A DNA stretch of 64,000 nt. Origin: Oscillospiraceae bacterium. GTDB taxonomy: Bacteria > Bacillota > Clostridia > Oscillospirales > Oscillospiraceae. Of the stretch, positions 1 to 8,906 are shown piece by piece. The DNA is taken from contig JAFWDQ010000015.1 in NCBI GenBank assembly GCA_017516065.1, positions 1-64,000 of the forward strand, read 5' to 3'. Each line of letters starts with the position of its first letter. Position 1 is the stretch's first letter. A program made the position numbers and the translations under genes. The notes beneath the pieces were generated by a model, which was not told the origin of the DNA, searched no databases, and saw only the letters and a program-made list of their open reading frames with translations.

Positions 1-31
1 CGTATCGGTATCGGTATCGGTATCGGTATCC
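1..31 (-). repeat. hexanucleotide Asp-Thr microsatellite in the adhesin gene
   Basis: About five tandem GATACC units (minus strand) encode (Asp-Thr)n and continue past the window edge. Six-base units keep the frame, so slippage would change stalk length without breaking the gene. Confidence 0.7.
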
Positions 32-3000
32 GCGTCGGTGTCACCCTCGTCGTTTGCGAGCTTCAGGGTATAGGTGTCGCCGCCTTCGCCTTCAACAGTA
101 ATGGTGAAGTCGCCGGGGATCAGATCTTCCGTGAGGCCCACAAAGGTCTTCGTGATCGTCAGGGTGCCGGTGTTTTCATCCGGGGTATAGGTATTGGTGA
201 AGGAGATCTTCGCCTCATCGGTGAGAGAAGTCGTAGCGGTCTTCGTCAGCTCTTCGTCAGCCTCGAGGATATAACCCTCCACATCGCTGCCGGGATTCTC
301 CGTAGCGGTCACTTCAGTGTTGGCCGGCAGCTCTCCGATCGTCCAGGTATAGGTCAGCTCATCCTCGGACACAACAACGTCTTCGTCCTCGATCGACAGG
401 GTCTTTTCAACCGCGCCCTCGCCCTCGCCGTAGGAGACGTCGATGGCAAAGTCTGCCGGGATCAGATCGGGGGTGATGCCGCTGAAGGTCTTTTCGATCA
501 CAGCCTCAGTCAGCTGATACTCATTGGTGAACGTTACCTGATAGTTCACGTTGCCCTGGATGACCGTGCCGGAAATCGTGGCGTCTTCAACGCCGATAAC
601 AGGCAGAAGGTCCTCAGGGGTATTCTCATCCTCTTCCGGGGTGATCGTAATGTCGGAGCACTCGAAATTCTCGGGGATCGGCGTCTCAACGATCGTGAAC
701 CCGGTGCCGGTCAGGACGTTGGTGAACCGGAGGTTGATACCGGCGGGAATGGTTACGGTGATCGTGTCGTCGGCCGAGGCGTGGTAATAGCCGGTCCACT
801 CTCCGTCGATCATTTCCTGCTCGCCGCTGTTATCAAAGAAGAGATAGATGCCGTCGTCGGTGATTTTGCCGTCCTCTTCAGTGTAAGCACTGGCGTCCGG
901 AGCCCAGAGGGAGAAGTACAGATCCTTCTCCTTGGCGTCCGTCACGTTGTCGGGCAGCATGATATCGATGTCATAAGTGAATTCCGCGTCCTCCGGAACA
1001 GCCGTGCCTTCAACCTCCTTGATCAGGTTCAGGGTGCTGCGGCGGACGTTGGTGGCGAGCAGAGAGGTGCTGTCCTCATTGGCGGTGTAGTACTTGGCCG
1101 TATCGCCGTCCTTGATCCGGTAATACGCAGTACCGTCCACTTCCACATAGTCCTTATCGCTGGCGGTGACGTCGGCAGGAACGTCTGCTTCATCCAGGAG
1201 GATGAGCATGGTCAGCGTGCCGTTGACATTCATGGGGTGCATGACGTCGGACTGGAGTTCCCAGTGATAGGAGAGGTCGCCCGTTTCCTTCAGCTCGAAG
1301 TCATGTCCTTTGGTGAGCACGTTGACCGTTCCCTTATCCTTATTGACGGTCATCAGACCGATGGCGATATAAGTGGAGATCTTATAGCCGCCATCCTTGG
1401 TCAGGGTAATCGTGTCAAAGAACTCGCCGTCACGGTAAAGCTCCAGGACGGCAGGCTGCTCGTTTTCATACGCGCCTTCGCCGTCATTAAGCTCCTGATT
1501 CCAGTATTTGCCGATCCACTCCTTCTGAATGTCGATGGACTGGGCAGTGGTCTCCACAGCATCCGGATTCGTGAACTCTACGGGCTCGGGGTCAGTAGTA
1601 AGTCTGGAGTCCTTATAGGACAGGGTCGCCGTGGTGTTGGTTGTCAGATTGCCGTTCTCGTCGAGATACTGCCGGGCCTCTTCAGGCACGACGTCCTCAT
1701 ACGCCTCGCCGTTTTTCAGGGCGGCGATCATGTCGTAGGCGTCCTGACCAGGCGCGCAGACGAAGGTGACCGTGTAGGTCACACCGTCCAGCAGCGTACC
1801 CACAGGGGAGAGATCCCAGTCCACGGCACTGTTCTCGAGCTTGGCCTCGGGGGGATCGTAATTATAAAAAGCGTTCGCTTCTTCCCACTGATACTTGAGG
1901 CTGTCGGTGCTCAGTTCGCCGTTGACCGTAACGGACTTGGCCTCGCCGCCGGCTGTCCAGTCGATGGTGATGGTGCCGTCCCCGTTATCCGTCAGAGAGT
2001 AGGTGATGACCGCGCCCGAATCGGGATTCGTCATGGTAAGAACGTTGTCCGTTAACGGGAACGTAAGCCAGTACTGGTAGGAAGACTCATCCACGGAGAG
2101 CAGGTTGACGACGCCGGTGGAGGTCGTGACCTCGCTGGTGGTTCCGTCAGACATTGCTACGCTGTTGATACCAAGGGCACCGACGATCTGTGAAAAGATG
2201 CTGTCAATGGCGGCCTGCAGATCATCAGCGTTGGTGGCGTTGAAGTAGTAATCCTCAATGCCGTTGCTGTTCGTGGCCAAAGCGACGGGGTCCCGCTCAG
2301 TACCGTTATAGGCATAATAGATCACGTCGTCCAGCAGGTCGCTGTTTGCAGCGCCGTAGGCATAGATGCCGTACAGGGTGGCGTTCGCCCCCGTGATCGA
2401 TCCTGCCGGAGGCAGAGCGGCCTCGTAGAAGGGCCTCAGCGTACCGAGATTGGTGGAGGGGGCAATTGCGTTACCGCCGTTGCCGCTGGCGGTGGGCGCG
2501 CCGTCGGTGATCAGGATCACATAGGTCGGATCCGTGTCATCGGGATGGTCCCCGATGAGAGTGCTGGCTGCAGACAGAGCGCTCTGCCAGTTCGTACCGT
2601 AATTGGTGGTGTTCGTGTAAGTCAGAGCGACATTGCCGTCGGTGGCGTTCGAATCGAAGTACGCCGTGACGTCGCTTTCCGTACTGGACCAGGTCACCGG
2701 CGTGTTGGCGGATGTGGCAAAGGTGACCAGAGAGACCTGGATGTTGGTCGGGTCGCTTGTTGACTGGTAGGAAAACAGGTCGTGGACGAAGCTGTAGACA
2801 ACAGCCTCAGCCTGATCGGCGCGGGTAGAAGAGCCGGAAGTTTCCGTCATGCTCTGTGAAACGTCATACGCGATGATGACGTTTGCGCGGCCGTCCACGT
2901 CCACGTTTTTCACTTCCGCGTCACCCGTCACGTCCAGAGAAAGGGTGATGGTGCCGTCCTCGTTGGGTGTGGCGGTCTTGCTGTGCGCAGGAGGATCGCC

Positions 3001-3096
3001 CGCGTCGGCCAGTGCAAAGCAGGGCAGAAGCCAGATGCACAGCACGACTGCAAGGAAGATCCCCAGCACTCTTTTTGTTATGCTTTTATGTTTCAT
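1..3096 (-). CDS. secreted VWA-domain adhesin/pilin-like surface protein (3' end outside window)
   Basis: Open frame of 1032 codons with no stop reaching the left edge, so the C-terminus is missing. Start ATG at 3096-3094 follows AAAGGAAA. Residues 1-30 are a signal peptide (KHKSITKRV then a hydrophobic core ending FALADA). A von Willebrand A domain follows: MIDAS motif DVSQS at residues 78-82 and ITDG near residues 196-199. After it come beta-rich Thr/Asp/Glu-rich stretches resembling Cna-B/DUF5979 modules; two blocks near the end share the pattern TF-G-(I/L)T-DLIP-DF, so they are tandem modules. The last visible codons are an Asp-Thr dipeptide repeat, a probable wall-spanning stalk. Family role: adhesion or pilus tip. 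Transcription probably starts ~665 nt upstream. An LPXTG-type sorting signal is expected beyond the window but cannot be seen. Confidence 0.85.
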   Translation of the reverse strand, partial: MKHKSITKRVLGIFLAVVLCIWLLPCFALADAGDPPAHSKTATPNEDGTITLSLDVTGDAEVKNVDVDGRANVIIAYDVSQSMTETSGSSTRADQAEAVVYSFVHDLFSYQSTSDPTNIQVSLVTFATSANTPVTWSSTESDVTAYFDSNATDGNVALTYTNTTNYGTNWQSALSAASTLIGDHPDDTDPTYVILITDGAPTASGNGGNAIAPSTNLGTLRPFYEAALPPAGSITGANATLYGIYAYGAANSDLLDDVIYYAYNGTERDPVALATNSNGIEDYYFNATNADDLQAAIDSIFSQIVGALGINSVAMSDGTTSEVTTSTGVVNLLSVDESSYQYWLTFPLTDNVLTMTNPDSGAVITYSLTDNGDGTITIDWTAGGEAKSVTVNGELSTDSLKYQWEEANAFYNYDPPEAKLENSAVDWDLSPVGTLLDGVTYTVTFVCAPGQDAYDMIAALKNGEAYEDVVPEEARQYLDENGNLTTNTTATLSYKDSRLTTDPEPVEFTNPDAVETTAQSIDIQKEWIGKYWNQELNDGEGAYENEQPAVLELYRDGEFFDTITLTKDGGYKISTYIAIGLMTVNKDKGTVNVLTKGHDFELKETGDLSYHWELQSDVMHPMNVNGTLTMLILLDEADVPADVTASDKDYVEVDGTAYYRIKDGDTAKYYTANEDSTSLLATNVRRSTLNLIKEVEGTAVPEDAEFTYDIDIMLPDNVTDAKEKDLYFSLWAPDASAYTEEDGKITDDGIYLFFDNSGEQEMIDGEWTGYYHASADDTITVTIPAGINLRFTNVLTGTGFTIVETPIPENFECSDITITPEEDENTPEDLLPVIGVEDATISGTVIQGNVNYQVTFTNEYQLTEAVIEKTFSGITPDLIPADFAIDVSYGEGEGAVEKTLSIEDEDVVVSEDELTYTWTIGELPANTEVTATENPGSDVEGYILEADEELTKTATTSLTDEAKISFTNTYTPDENTGTLTITKTFVGLTEDLIPGDFTITVEGEGGDTYTLKLANDEGDTDADTDTDTDTDT

Positions 3097-3761
3097 ATCG
3101 TTTCCTTTCTTTGCATTCATTATTTTGATGCAATAATGCGAAGGCAAAGAGTCCGACGACCGGGCCGGCATGGTGCCGTCCGGCCTCCCCGACCTATTCG
3201 TTTTTTCGAAACGTTAGGCCGTATGACACATACGGCCTGGGGGTCGGCTTGGTCGGCGCGCGGTAGCCCCCTTAGCGTTGCCCCCCGCAGTTTCCCGGGG
3301 CGGCAGGTTCAGTGCCCGTGTTCGTCTTTTCCGTACCTGTACCGGTGTGCACGGTCGGGATCCCCGGCATTCCGGGGTTCCTGGCCCCGCCGTTCTGCGC
3401 TGCGGGCTGTTTGGCATTTGCGCCGCAAAGCAGCGTCACGGGCAGGCCGTTTCAAAGACAGCGCGTGCTTCCGGTATCGCCTCCGGTACCACCACCTTTC
3501 GTGATTTGTTCTTTTCAAAGATTGTTCAGGTCAGAACGTGTGTTCCCGGCTTTGGTATGGGATCACGCCAGACCGCTTCACTCGGAGCGGGTCCGGAAAA
3601 AGCTGCCGTGAAATCGGCAAAGGCAGACGTCTTCCCCGGATAAGCGTCCGGCTGGTCTGGGGCCTGCGGCCCGATGTCCTGACCCTGGGTTTTTGCCTTG
3701 GCCCGGCCGTTCCGAGCGGAACGATTCAGGGACATTACAAAAATCCACAGTAATCTATTGT
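3097..3761 (-). ncRNA. candidate long structured leader RNA upstream of the adhesin
   Basis: About 665 nt between a predicted transcription start (~3761) and the adhesin ATG, with no convincing ORF. It is packed with short perfect hairpins (plus coordinates of arms): 3660-3664/3668-3672, 3636-3640/3647-3651, 3605-3608/3615-3618, 3571-3577/3586-3593, 3362-3367/3372-3377, 3283-3287/3296-3300, 3216-3225/3229-3238 (10 bp, 3-nt loop) and 3163-3168/3180-3185. GC content falls sharply at the promoter side. It could be a cis-regulatory leader, a separate ncRNA processed from the adhesin mRNA, or decayed coding DNA. It does not match any riboswitch consensus I can recall. Confidence 0.5.
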
Positions 3762-3767
3762 AACTGA

Positions 3768-3796
3768 ATTATACTAAATACCGAAATAGAATGCAA
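3768..3796 (-). promoter_or_regulatory. sigma-A promoter for the adhesin leader
   Basis: On the minus strand TTGCAT (3796-3791), 17-nt spacer, TATAAT (3773-3768), placing the start near 3761. It sits in an AT-rich island (3721-3890) unlike the GC-rich flanks. Nothing else on this strand lies between it and the adhesin gene. Confidence 0.75.
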
Positions 3797-4038
3797 TCCC
3801 TTTTTACTGTTTTTCTTAATTATAATCTTAATTATAATAATTACTATAATTATATATATACTATAATCATGATAATGCGCGGAACATATGCATGCATAGA
3901 ATGCATATAGAATGCTGCGGGAAGCAGACTGCGGCAGAGCGGGAAGCGGATCGGCGCGGTCGGTCACCCCTGCTGCGCGCATCGGACAACGATTCAGACC
4001 GGCGGCCGTGCGGCGCGCCGGTCTGTTTGTGCGTTTCG
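3797..4038. other. intergenic spacer with AT-rich island, ATGCAT repeats and a hairpin
   Basis: The first half is AT-rich and carries overlapping ATGCATA/AGAATGC repeats around 3887-3915. A perfect 10-bp inverted repeat, CAGACCGGCG with CGCCGGTCTG (3995-4004/4016-4025), lies just past the stop of the upstream hydrolase gene. It may act as a terminator although no U-tract follows. No gene is seen here. Confidence 0.5.
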
Positions 4039-4788
4039 TTATGCCTCCAGAAAGGCCAGGAAGGTCGACTGTACCAGCTCCATGCCTCCGGGCCCCTGGA
4101 ACCGGTGATCCTGTCCCGGCGCCACGGTGAGGGGGATGGAGAACTGCGCGGCGAAGCGCTGCACGTCCGCCAGGGGGATCGTCTCGTCCCTGTCGCCGTG
4201 GAGCATGGCCAGCTTCGTCCCGTCGGGCCGGAACAGCCGGAACACGTCGTGGCCTGCCAGATCGTCGCAGAAGCCCTGCACGATGGCTACGGGCCGGGGG
4301 TCGTCCTCGTTCATGTAGAACCGGCCCTCCCGCTCCATCTGCCGCCGCTGCTCCGGGGTGATCCAGGACAGGAACTGCTCCGGCATATCCACCGCCGGAC
4401 AGCGCAGGAAGGATCGGACGCCGGTGTGAGGCCGGGAGGAGAGGTACAGCAGATTCAGATACGCCCCGAAGCTGGAGGAGAAATAGGTCAGCTCCGCCTT
4501 CGGAAACCGCTGCCGGAGATAGGTCTCCGCCGCCGCGATGTCGTCCAGACAGGCGGCCAGCCGCAGGATGCCGCAGGGGCTCTCCCCGTGGCCCGGCAGG
4601 TCCAGAGCCAGGGCCGCGACGCCGTGACGGGGCAGGAACTCCAGCAGAGCCTGGGCCGTGGTTCCCTCCTTGGCGCTGCCGAAGCCGTGGGTGATGAGGA
4701 CCGCCTTTTTTTCGTCTCCCGCCGCCGCGATCCGGCAGGGGACGTCGTAGCCTCCCGTGCCGGGGATGTGGATGACCGTTCCGTTCAT
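4039..4788 (-). CDS. alpha/beta-hydrolase family protein
   Basis: A 249-residue cytoplasmic alpha/beta-hydrolase. The oxyanion region HGFGSAKEG is near residues 35-43, the nucleophile elbow reads SSSFGA in place of the classic GxSxG, and acid and base candidates are GDRDETIP and GQDHRF near the C-terminus. Length is normal for the family. Its ATG (4788-4786) overlaps the stop of the upstream SGNH hydrolase in an ATGA junction, so the two are translationally coupled and probably act on related ester substrates. The substrate is unknown. Confidence 0.8.
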   Translation of the reverse strand: MNGTVIHIPGTGGYDVPCRIAAAGDEKKAVLITHGFGSAKEGTTAQALLEFLPRHGVAALALDLPGHGESPCGILRLAACLDDIAAAETYLRQRFPKAELTYFSSSFGAYLNLLYLSSRPHTGVRSFLRCPAVDMPEQFLSWITPEQRRQMEREGRFYMNEDDPRPVAIVQGFCDDLAGHDVFRLFRPDGTKLAMLHGDRDETIPLADVQRFAAQFSIPLTVAPGQDHRFQGPGGMELVQSTFLAFLEA

Positions 4789-5423
4789 GTTTCCGCCTCC
4801 CTCATGCCCGCCAGCCATAGCTCCGCGATGGTTTTCATTCCGTTTCTGTCCGGATGGACGCCGTCCATGGCGTCGTACTCCTGTCGGGGCGCCCACAGGT
4901 CCGCGGCTCTGCAGCCGCACTCCGCCGCCAGCTCCCGGATCAGGAGACTGTAGGTGTCGAAGGGGATGGCGGTCTCGGCGTTGAACAGGCTGAAAAACAG
5001 GGGCTCGTCGGGATCCGTCGGACGGCCGGGACAGAAGGTACCGCACCAGATCTCCGCGCCGGGGTTGTGGTACCGGAGCTTCTGCAGCATCTGCCGGTAG
5101 GCGGTCTCGAACCGGTCCAGAGGCAGGCCGAAGGCCGCGTCGTTGAGCCCCATCCACACCAGGATCACGTCGGGGCTCCCCAGCCCCGCGGTGCGGAAGT
5201 CGGAGCAGCCCGCCATGGCCTGCCGCCCGCAGACGGTGGTGCCGGCGCAGGAGTTGTTGACCTCCAGAGTGCCGCCCATGGCCCGGATCACCTGCATCCA
5301 CCAGGTGTCCTCCGCGCTCCGGATCCCGGCGCGTTCACAGGTGGCCTCGTCGTAGAACACGCCCATGGGCGTGGTGATCCCGGCAAAGGTGCTGATGGAG
5401 TCCCCCAGAATGGAGATTTTCAT
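4785..5423 (-). CDS. SGNH/GDSL-type esterase
   Basis: 212 residues with all SGNH blocks: block I GDSISTF at residues 7-13 (nucleophile Ser), block II glycine in NNSCAGTTVCG, block III WMGLND, and block V DGVHPDRNG with the catalytic Asp-His pair near the C-terminus. There is no signal peptide, so it is cytoplasmic. It is the first gene of a two-gene unit with the overlapping alpha/beta-hydrolase. Family members deacylate sugars, lipids or thioesters. With the partner hydrolase, carbohydrate or xenobiotic de-esterification is a fair guess, no more. Confidence 0.85.
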   Translation of the reverse strand: MKISILGDSISTFAGITTPMGVFYDEATCERAGIRSAEDTWWMQVIRAMGGTLEVNNSCAGTTVCGRQAMAGCSDFRTAGLGSPDVILVWMGLNDAAFGLPLDRFETAYRQMLQKLRYHNPGAEIWCGTFCPGRPTDPDEPLFFSLFNAETAIPFDTYSLLIRELAAECGCRAADLWAPRQEYDAMDGVHPDRNGMKTIAELWLAGMREAET

Positions 5424-5545
5424 GGCGCCGCCTCCTTTTTCCCCATCCTATCCCAATTTGCGCGCCCCGTCAAGGGAGAGAAATTTCCCTGTACTTTTCA
5501 GGAAAAATGTGGTTTAATAATGGGGAGAATAAAGGAGGACGCCCC

Positions 5546-6193
5546 ATGCGAATGAGGAAAAAACCGAATCTCCCGGCCCGGATGGAGCGCTGCGCCGCCC
5601 TGCTGACGGAGCGGCCGGAGGACTGCCCGGGCCGCTGGCGGGAGCTGTACAGGCCCGGCGCGCCGCTGCATCTGGAGCTGGGCTGCGGCAAGGGCCGCTT
5701 CACGGTAGAGCAGTCCGGGGCCCATCCCGAGGCGCTGTTCGTGGCCATGGACGTGGTGCCGGACGCCATGGTGGTGGCCATGGAGCGGGCGCTGGAGGCG
5801 GGGCGGGACAATCTGCGCTTCATCTCCGGGGACGCCGCCCGGCTCTGCGACTGGTTCGCCCCCGGCGAGGTGGACGTGCTGTATATCAACTTTTGCGACC
5901 CCTGGCCCCGGAACCGCCACGCCAAGCGCCGGCTCACCGCCGACGGGTTCCTGGCGCTGTACCGGGTCATCTTGAAGGAGGGCGGCTGCATCCGCTTCAA
6001 GACGGACAACCGGCCGCTGTTCGACTTTTCCCTGGAGCGGCTGGCGGCCTGCGGCTGGCGGGTCACGGACGTGACGTATGACCTCCACGCAGACGGCCCG
6101 GCCGATATCATGACGGATTATGAGGTGAAATTCAGCGAGCAGGGGATCCCCATCCACCGCTGTATCGCCTGGAAAGAAACGAAAGAGGTGTAA
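5546..6193 (+). CDS. trmB: tRNA (guanine-N7-)-methyltransferase
   Basis: 215 residues. Forms m7G46 in the tRNA variable loop using S-adenosylmethionine. The SAM-binding motif LELGCGKGRF and the family signature DPWPRNRHAKRRL are both present, as is the C-terminal GIPIHRCIAW segment. The ATG at 5546 has an excellent AAAGGAGG eight bases upstream; an upstream in-frame ATG at 5507 lacks one. It lies 6 bp before the aminotransferase and is probably cotranscribed with it. Confidence 0.95.
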   Translation: MRMRKKPNLPARMERCAALLTERPEDCPGRWRELYRPGAPLHLELGCGKGRFTVEQSGAHPEALFVAMDVVPDAMVVAMERALEAGRDNLRFISGDAARLCDWFAPGEVDVLYINFCDPWPRNRHAKRRLTADGFLALYRVILKEGGCIRFKTDNRPLFDFSLERLAACGWRVTDVTYDLHADGPADIMTDYEVKFSEQGIPIHRCIAWKETKEV

Positions 6194-6199
6194 TGATCC

Positions 6200-7384
6200 A
6201 TGTTTCCCGAAACCTATCTCGCGCTCGGCAAGAACCGCAATATGATCCGCGAGCTGTTTGAGTACGGCCTCAAGCGTGGCCGGGAGATCGGCCCGGAGAA
6301 CGTCTACGACTTCACCCTGGGCAACCCCAGCGTCCTGCCCCCGGAGGCGGCCCTGAAGAAGCTGGCGGATATTCTGGCCAACGAGGACCCCATGAAGGTC
6401 TTCGGCTACACCAGCGCTCCCGGCGACCTGGCGGTGCTGCAGCAGCTGTCCGAGTCTCTCAACAGCCGCTTCAACGCCGGCTGCGCCCCGGACCGGCTCT
6501 ACTGTACCGTGGGCGCGGCGGCGGCTCTGGCCATTGCCCTGCGGGCCATTCTGCTCCCCGGAGAGGAGTGCGTGGTCCTGGCGCCGTACTTCCCGGAGTA
6601 CAAGGTGTTCATCGAAGCCGCCGGCGGTGTGATGCGTCTGGTCCCCGCCGACACCGAGGCCTTCCAGATCCCCTTCGACGAGTTTGAAAAGGCCATCGGG
6701 GAGAAGACAAAGGCCGTGATCCTCAACTCTCCCAACAACCCCTCCGGCGTGATCTGCTCCCCGGAGACCCTGACGAAAATGGCGGCGATCCTGAAGGCAA
6801 AGGAGAGCGAATACGGCCATCCCATCTATCTGATCTCCGACGAGCCCTACCGGGAACTGGTCTACACCGGCCAGGAGACGCCCTGGCTGCCGGATTTCTA
6901 CGACGACACCGTCGTCTGCTACTCCTACAGCAAGTCCATGTCCATGCCCGGTGCCCGTATCGGCTATATCTTCACCCCGCCGAAGCTGGCCGAGGACCGG
7001 GAGATCTATGCCGCCGTCTGCGGCGCGGGCCGGGCCATGGGCTACGTCAACGCTCCCACCATCTTCCAGCGGCTCATCGCCGCCTGCGACGGCGAGGTGT
7101 CGGATCTGAGCACCTACCGCACCAACCGGGCCCTGCTGCTGGACGGGCTGCGGGAGCTGGGCTACACCTGTGTCGAGCCCGGCGGCGCGTTCTATCTTTT
7201 CCCCAAAGCTCTGGAGCCCGACGACCTGGCCTTCTGCGAAAAGGCCAAGGCCCTGGATCTGCTCATCGTTCCCGGTACCGGCTTCGGCTGCCCCGGCTTC
7301 TTCCGCATCGCCTACTGCGTTCCCACCGAGCGGGTGAAGCGCTCCTTGGCGGCCTTCCGCAAGCTGGCGGAGAGCTATCGGTAA
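6200..7384 (+). CDS. PLP-dependent class I/II aminotransferase
   Basis: 394 residues, usual length for fold-type I aminotransferases. NSPNNPSGVI binds substrate and cofactor phosphate, DEPYREL carries the Asp that contacts the PLP ring nitrogen, and YSYSKSMSMPGARIGY contains the Schiff-base lysine. The C-terminal arginine lies in FRIAYC. An AGAGGTG precedes the start. It resembles the broad aspartate/aromatic aminotransferases of Clostridia (pyridoxal enzymes often labelled AspC-like), but substrate specificity cannot be read from the sequence. It is followed directly by a strong bidirectional terminator. Confidence 0.88.
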   Translation: MFPETYLALGKNRNMIRELFEYGLKRGREIGPENVYDFTLGNPSVLPPEAALKKLADILANEDPMKVFGYTSAPGDLAVLQQLSESLNSRFNAGCAPDRLYCTVGAAAALAIALRAILLPGEECVVLAPYFPEYKVFIEAAGGVMRLVPADTEAFQIPFDEFEKAIGEKTKAVILNSPNNPSGVICSPETLTKMAAILKAKESEYGHPIYLISDEPYRELVYTGQETPWLPDFYDDTVVCYSYSKSMSMPGARIGYIFTPPKLAEDREIYAAVCGAGRAMGYVNAPTIFQRLIAACDGEVSDLSTYRTNRALLLDGLRELGYTCVEPGGAFYLFPKALEPDDLAFCEKAKALDLLIVPGTGFGCPGFFRIAYCVPTERVKRSLAAFRKLAESYR

Positions 7385-7395
7385 GACGAAAGGAC

Positions 7396-7445
7396 AAAAA
7401 AACTGCCTTGAAGCAACTCGCCTGAGTTGCTTCAAGGCAGTTTTT
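7396..7445. terminator. bidirectional intrinsic terminator
   Basis: A perfect ~22-bp inverted repeat (7398-7419/7424-7445) with a 4-nt loop, flanked by A5 and T5. It separates the convergent aminotransferase and MATE genes and should stop transcription from both sides. Confidence 0.92.
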
Positions 7446-7496
7446 GATTACAGACAAAGCAAAGCAGAATTCGCCGCCGCGATTTGATGCGTACCG

Positions 7497-8888
7497 TCAA
7501 GTCAGATGCTGCTGTACGGGGTCGTCCTCCATCCGCTTGAGCTTGCGCCAGACGGTGAAGATGAAGGTGAGGAAGCAGGCCGCCGGCCCGATGATGTCGG
7601 AGATGGGATCGGCCATGAAGACGCCGGTGGCGCCCAGATTGTGGACGTTGGGCAGGATCAGGGCCAGGGGGATGACGATGCAGACCTTCCGGAGCAGGGA
7701 GAAGAAGATGGCGAACTTTGGCTTGTTCAGAGCGATAAACGACATCTGGGAGGCGGTCTGGAAGGCCACAAGGAACACGAAGCAGAAGAAGATCCGCATG
7801 GCCGGCACCGCCACCTGGATCAGGGCCTCGTCGTTGGTGAAGATCCCGATGACGGCCCGGGGGAAGAACTCCACCAGGGCGAAGATGATCAGGTCGTAGA
7901 TAAAGGTCACCGTGACGGTAAATTTATAGGCCTCCCGGACCCGGCTGTAGATCCGGGCGCCGTAGTTGAAGCCCATCACCGGCTGCATGCCGGAGCCGAA
8001 TCCGTTGAGGATGGTAAAGGACATCTGCCGGACGGTGTTGAGCAGGGTCATGGCGCCCAGGGCCATGTCGCCGCCGAAGCGCTGGAGCTGGACGTTGCAG
8101 ACGATCTGCACGGCGCTCTCCGTCAGACGCATGATGCACTGGGACAGGCCCAGCATGAAGATGCGCTTGATGATGGGGCCGTTGGGCTTGAGATTTTTTG
8201 CCCGCAGCTTCAGCTTTGTCTTATTGCCCAGCAGGAAGCGCAGGACCCACAGGAAGGAGATGAACTGGGCGATCACCGTGGCCAGGGCGGCGCCCCTGAC
8301 CCCCATATGCAGACCGAAGATGAAAATGGGGTCCAGGATCAGATTGGCCACCGCGCCGGTGAGGACGGTGATCATGCCGGTGCGGGCAAAGCCCTGGGCC
8401 GTCAGGAAGGGATTCAGGCCGATGGTCAGCATGACGGTAAAGCATCCGCCGATGTACCAGGTGATGTAGTCGTTGGCGTAGACGAAGGTGTCTGCACTGG
8501 CGCCGAAGGCGTACAGAAGGGGCGTGCGGAAAATCAGGCCCACCACCGTCACCACGATACAGGTGATGATGAGGGTAAAAGTGGACTGACCCAGGATCTG
8601 CTCGGCATATTCGTCCCGCCCCTCGCCCCGGGCGATGGAGCACAGGGGCGCACCGCCCATGCCCCAGAGAGCAGCAAAGGCCGCGATGCACATGATGATG
8701 GGGAAGGTGAGTCCCACGCCGGTGAGGGCATAGGCGCCGACCTCCGGAATGTGGCCGATGTATACCCGGTCGATGATGTTGTACAGCGCGTTGATGAGCT
8801 CCGCACAGATCAGGGGGATGGCCAGCCGGACAATGAGCTTGCGCACGTTGCCGACGGCCAGATTGGTCCTGTCCACAGTGGATGCCAT
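7497..8888 (-). CDS. MATE family multidrug/metabolite exporter
   Basis: 463 residues with twelve hydrophobic segments, the MepA/DinF-like arrangement of two six-helix halves. MATE proteins export cationic drugs or metabolites using Na+ or H+ gradients. The ATG at 8888-8886 follows GGGAGGG; a TTG 15 bp upstream would place the Shine-Dalgarno inside the gene and is less likely. It lies 18 bp after the DUF1294 gene on the same strand. No linked regulator is visible. Confidence 0.9.
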   Translation of the reverse strand: MASTVDRTNLAVGNVRKLIVRLAIPLICAELINALYNIIDRVYIGHIPEVGAYALTGVGLTFPIIMCIAAFAALWGMGGAPLCSIARGEGRDEYAEQILGQSTFTLIITCIVVTVVGLIFRTPLLYAFGASADTFVYANDYITWYIGGCFTVMLTIGLNPFLTAQGFARTGMITVLTGAVANLILDPIFIFGLHMGVRGAALATVIAQFISFLWVLRFLLGNKTKLKLRAKNLKPNGPIIKRIFMLGLSQCIMRLTESAVQIVCNVQLQRFGGDMALGAMTLLNTVRQMSFTILNGFGSGMQPVMGFNYGARIYSRVREAYKFTVTVTFIYDLIIFALVEFFPRAVIGIFTNDEALIQVAVPAMRIFFCFVFLVAFQTASQMSFIALNKPKFAIFFSLLRKVCIVIPLALILPNVHNLGATGVFMADPISDIIGPAACFLTFIFTVWRKLKRMEDDPVQQHLT

Positions 8889-8906
8889 GGAAATCCCTCC
8901 CAAGGG

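Noticed and set aside
781..2055. Plus-strand 424-codon open frame
   Set aside because: It is the antisense shadow of the adhesin gene, whose minus-strand frame has a signal peptide and VWA motifs.
3214..3518. Possible gene remnant on the minus strand (Gly/Thr-rich frames such as GGGTGGDTG and HTGTGTEKTNTGTEP)
   Set aside because: Frames are broken by stops every 20-60 codons and have no ribosome-binding site. The hairpin density and upstream promoter fit a leader RNA better. A decayed gene is not fully excluded.
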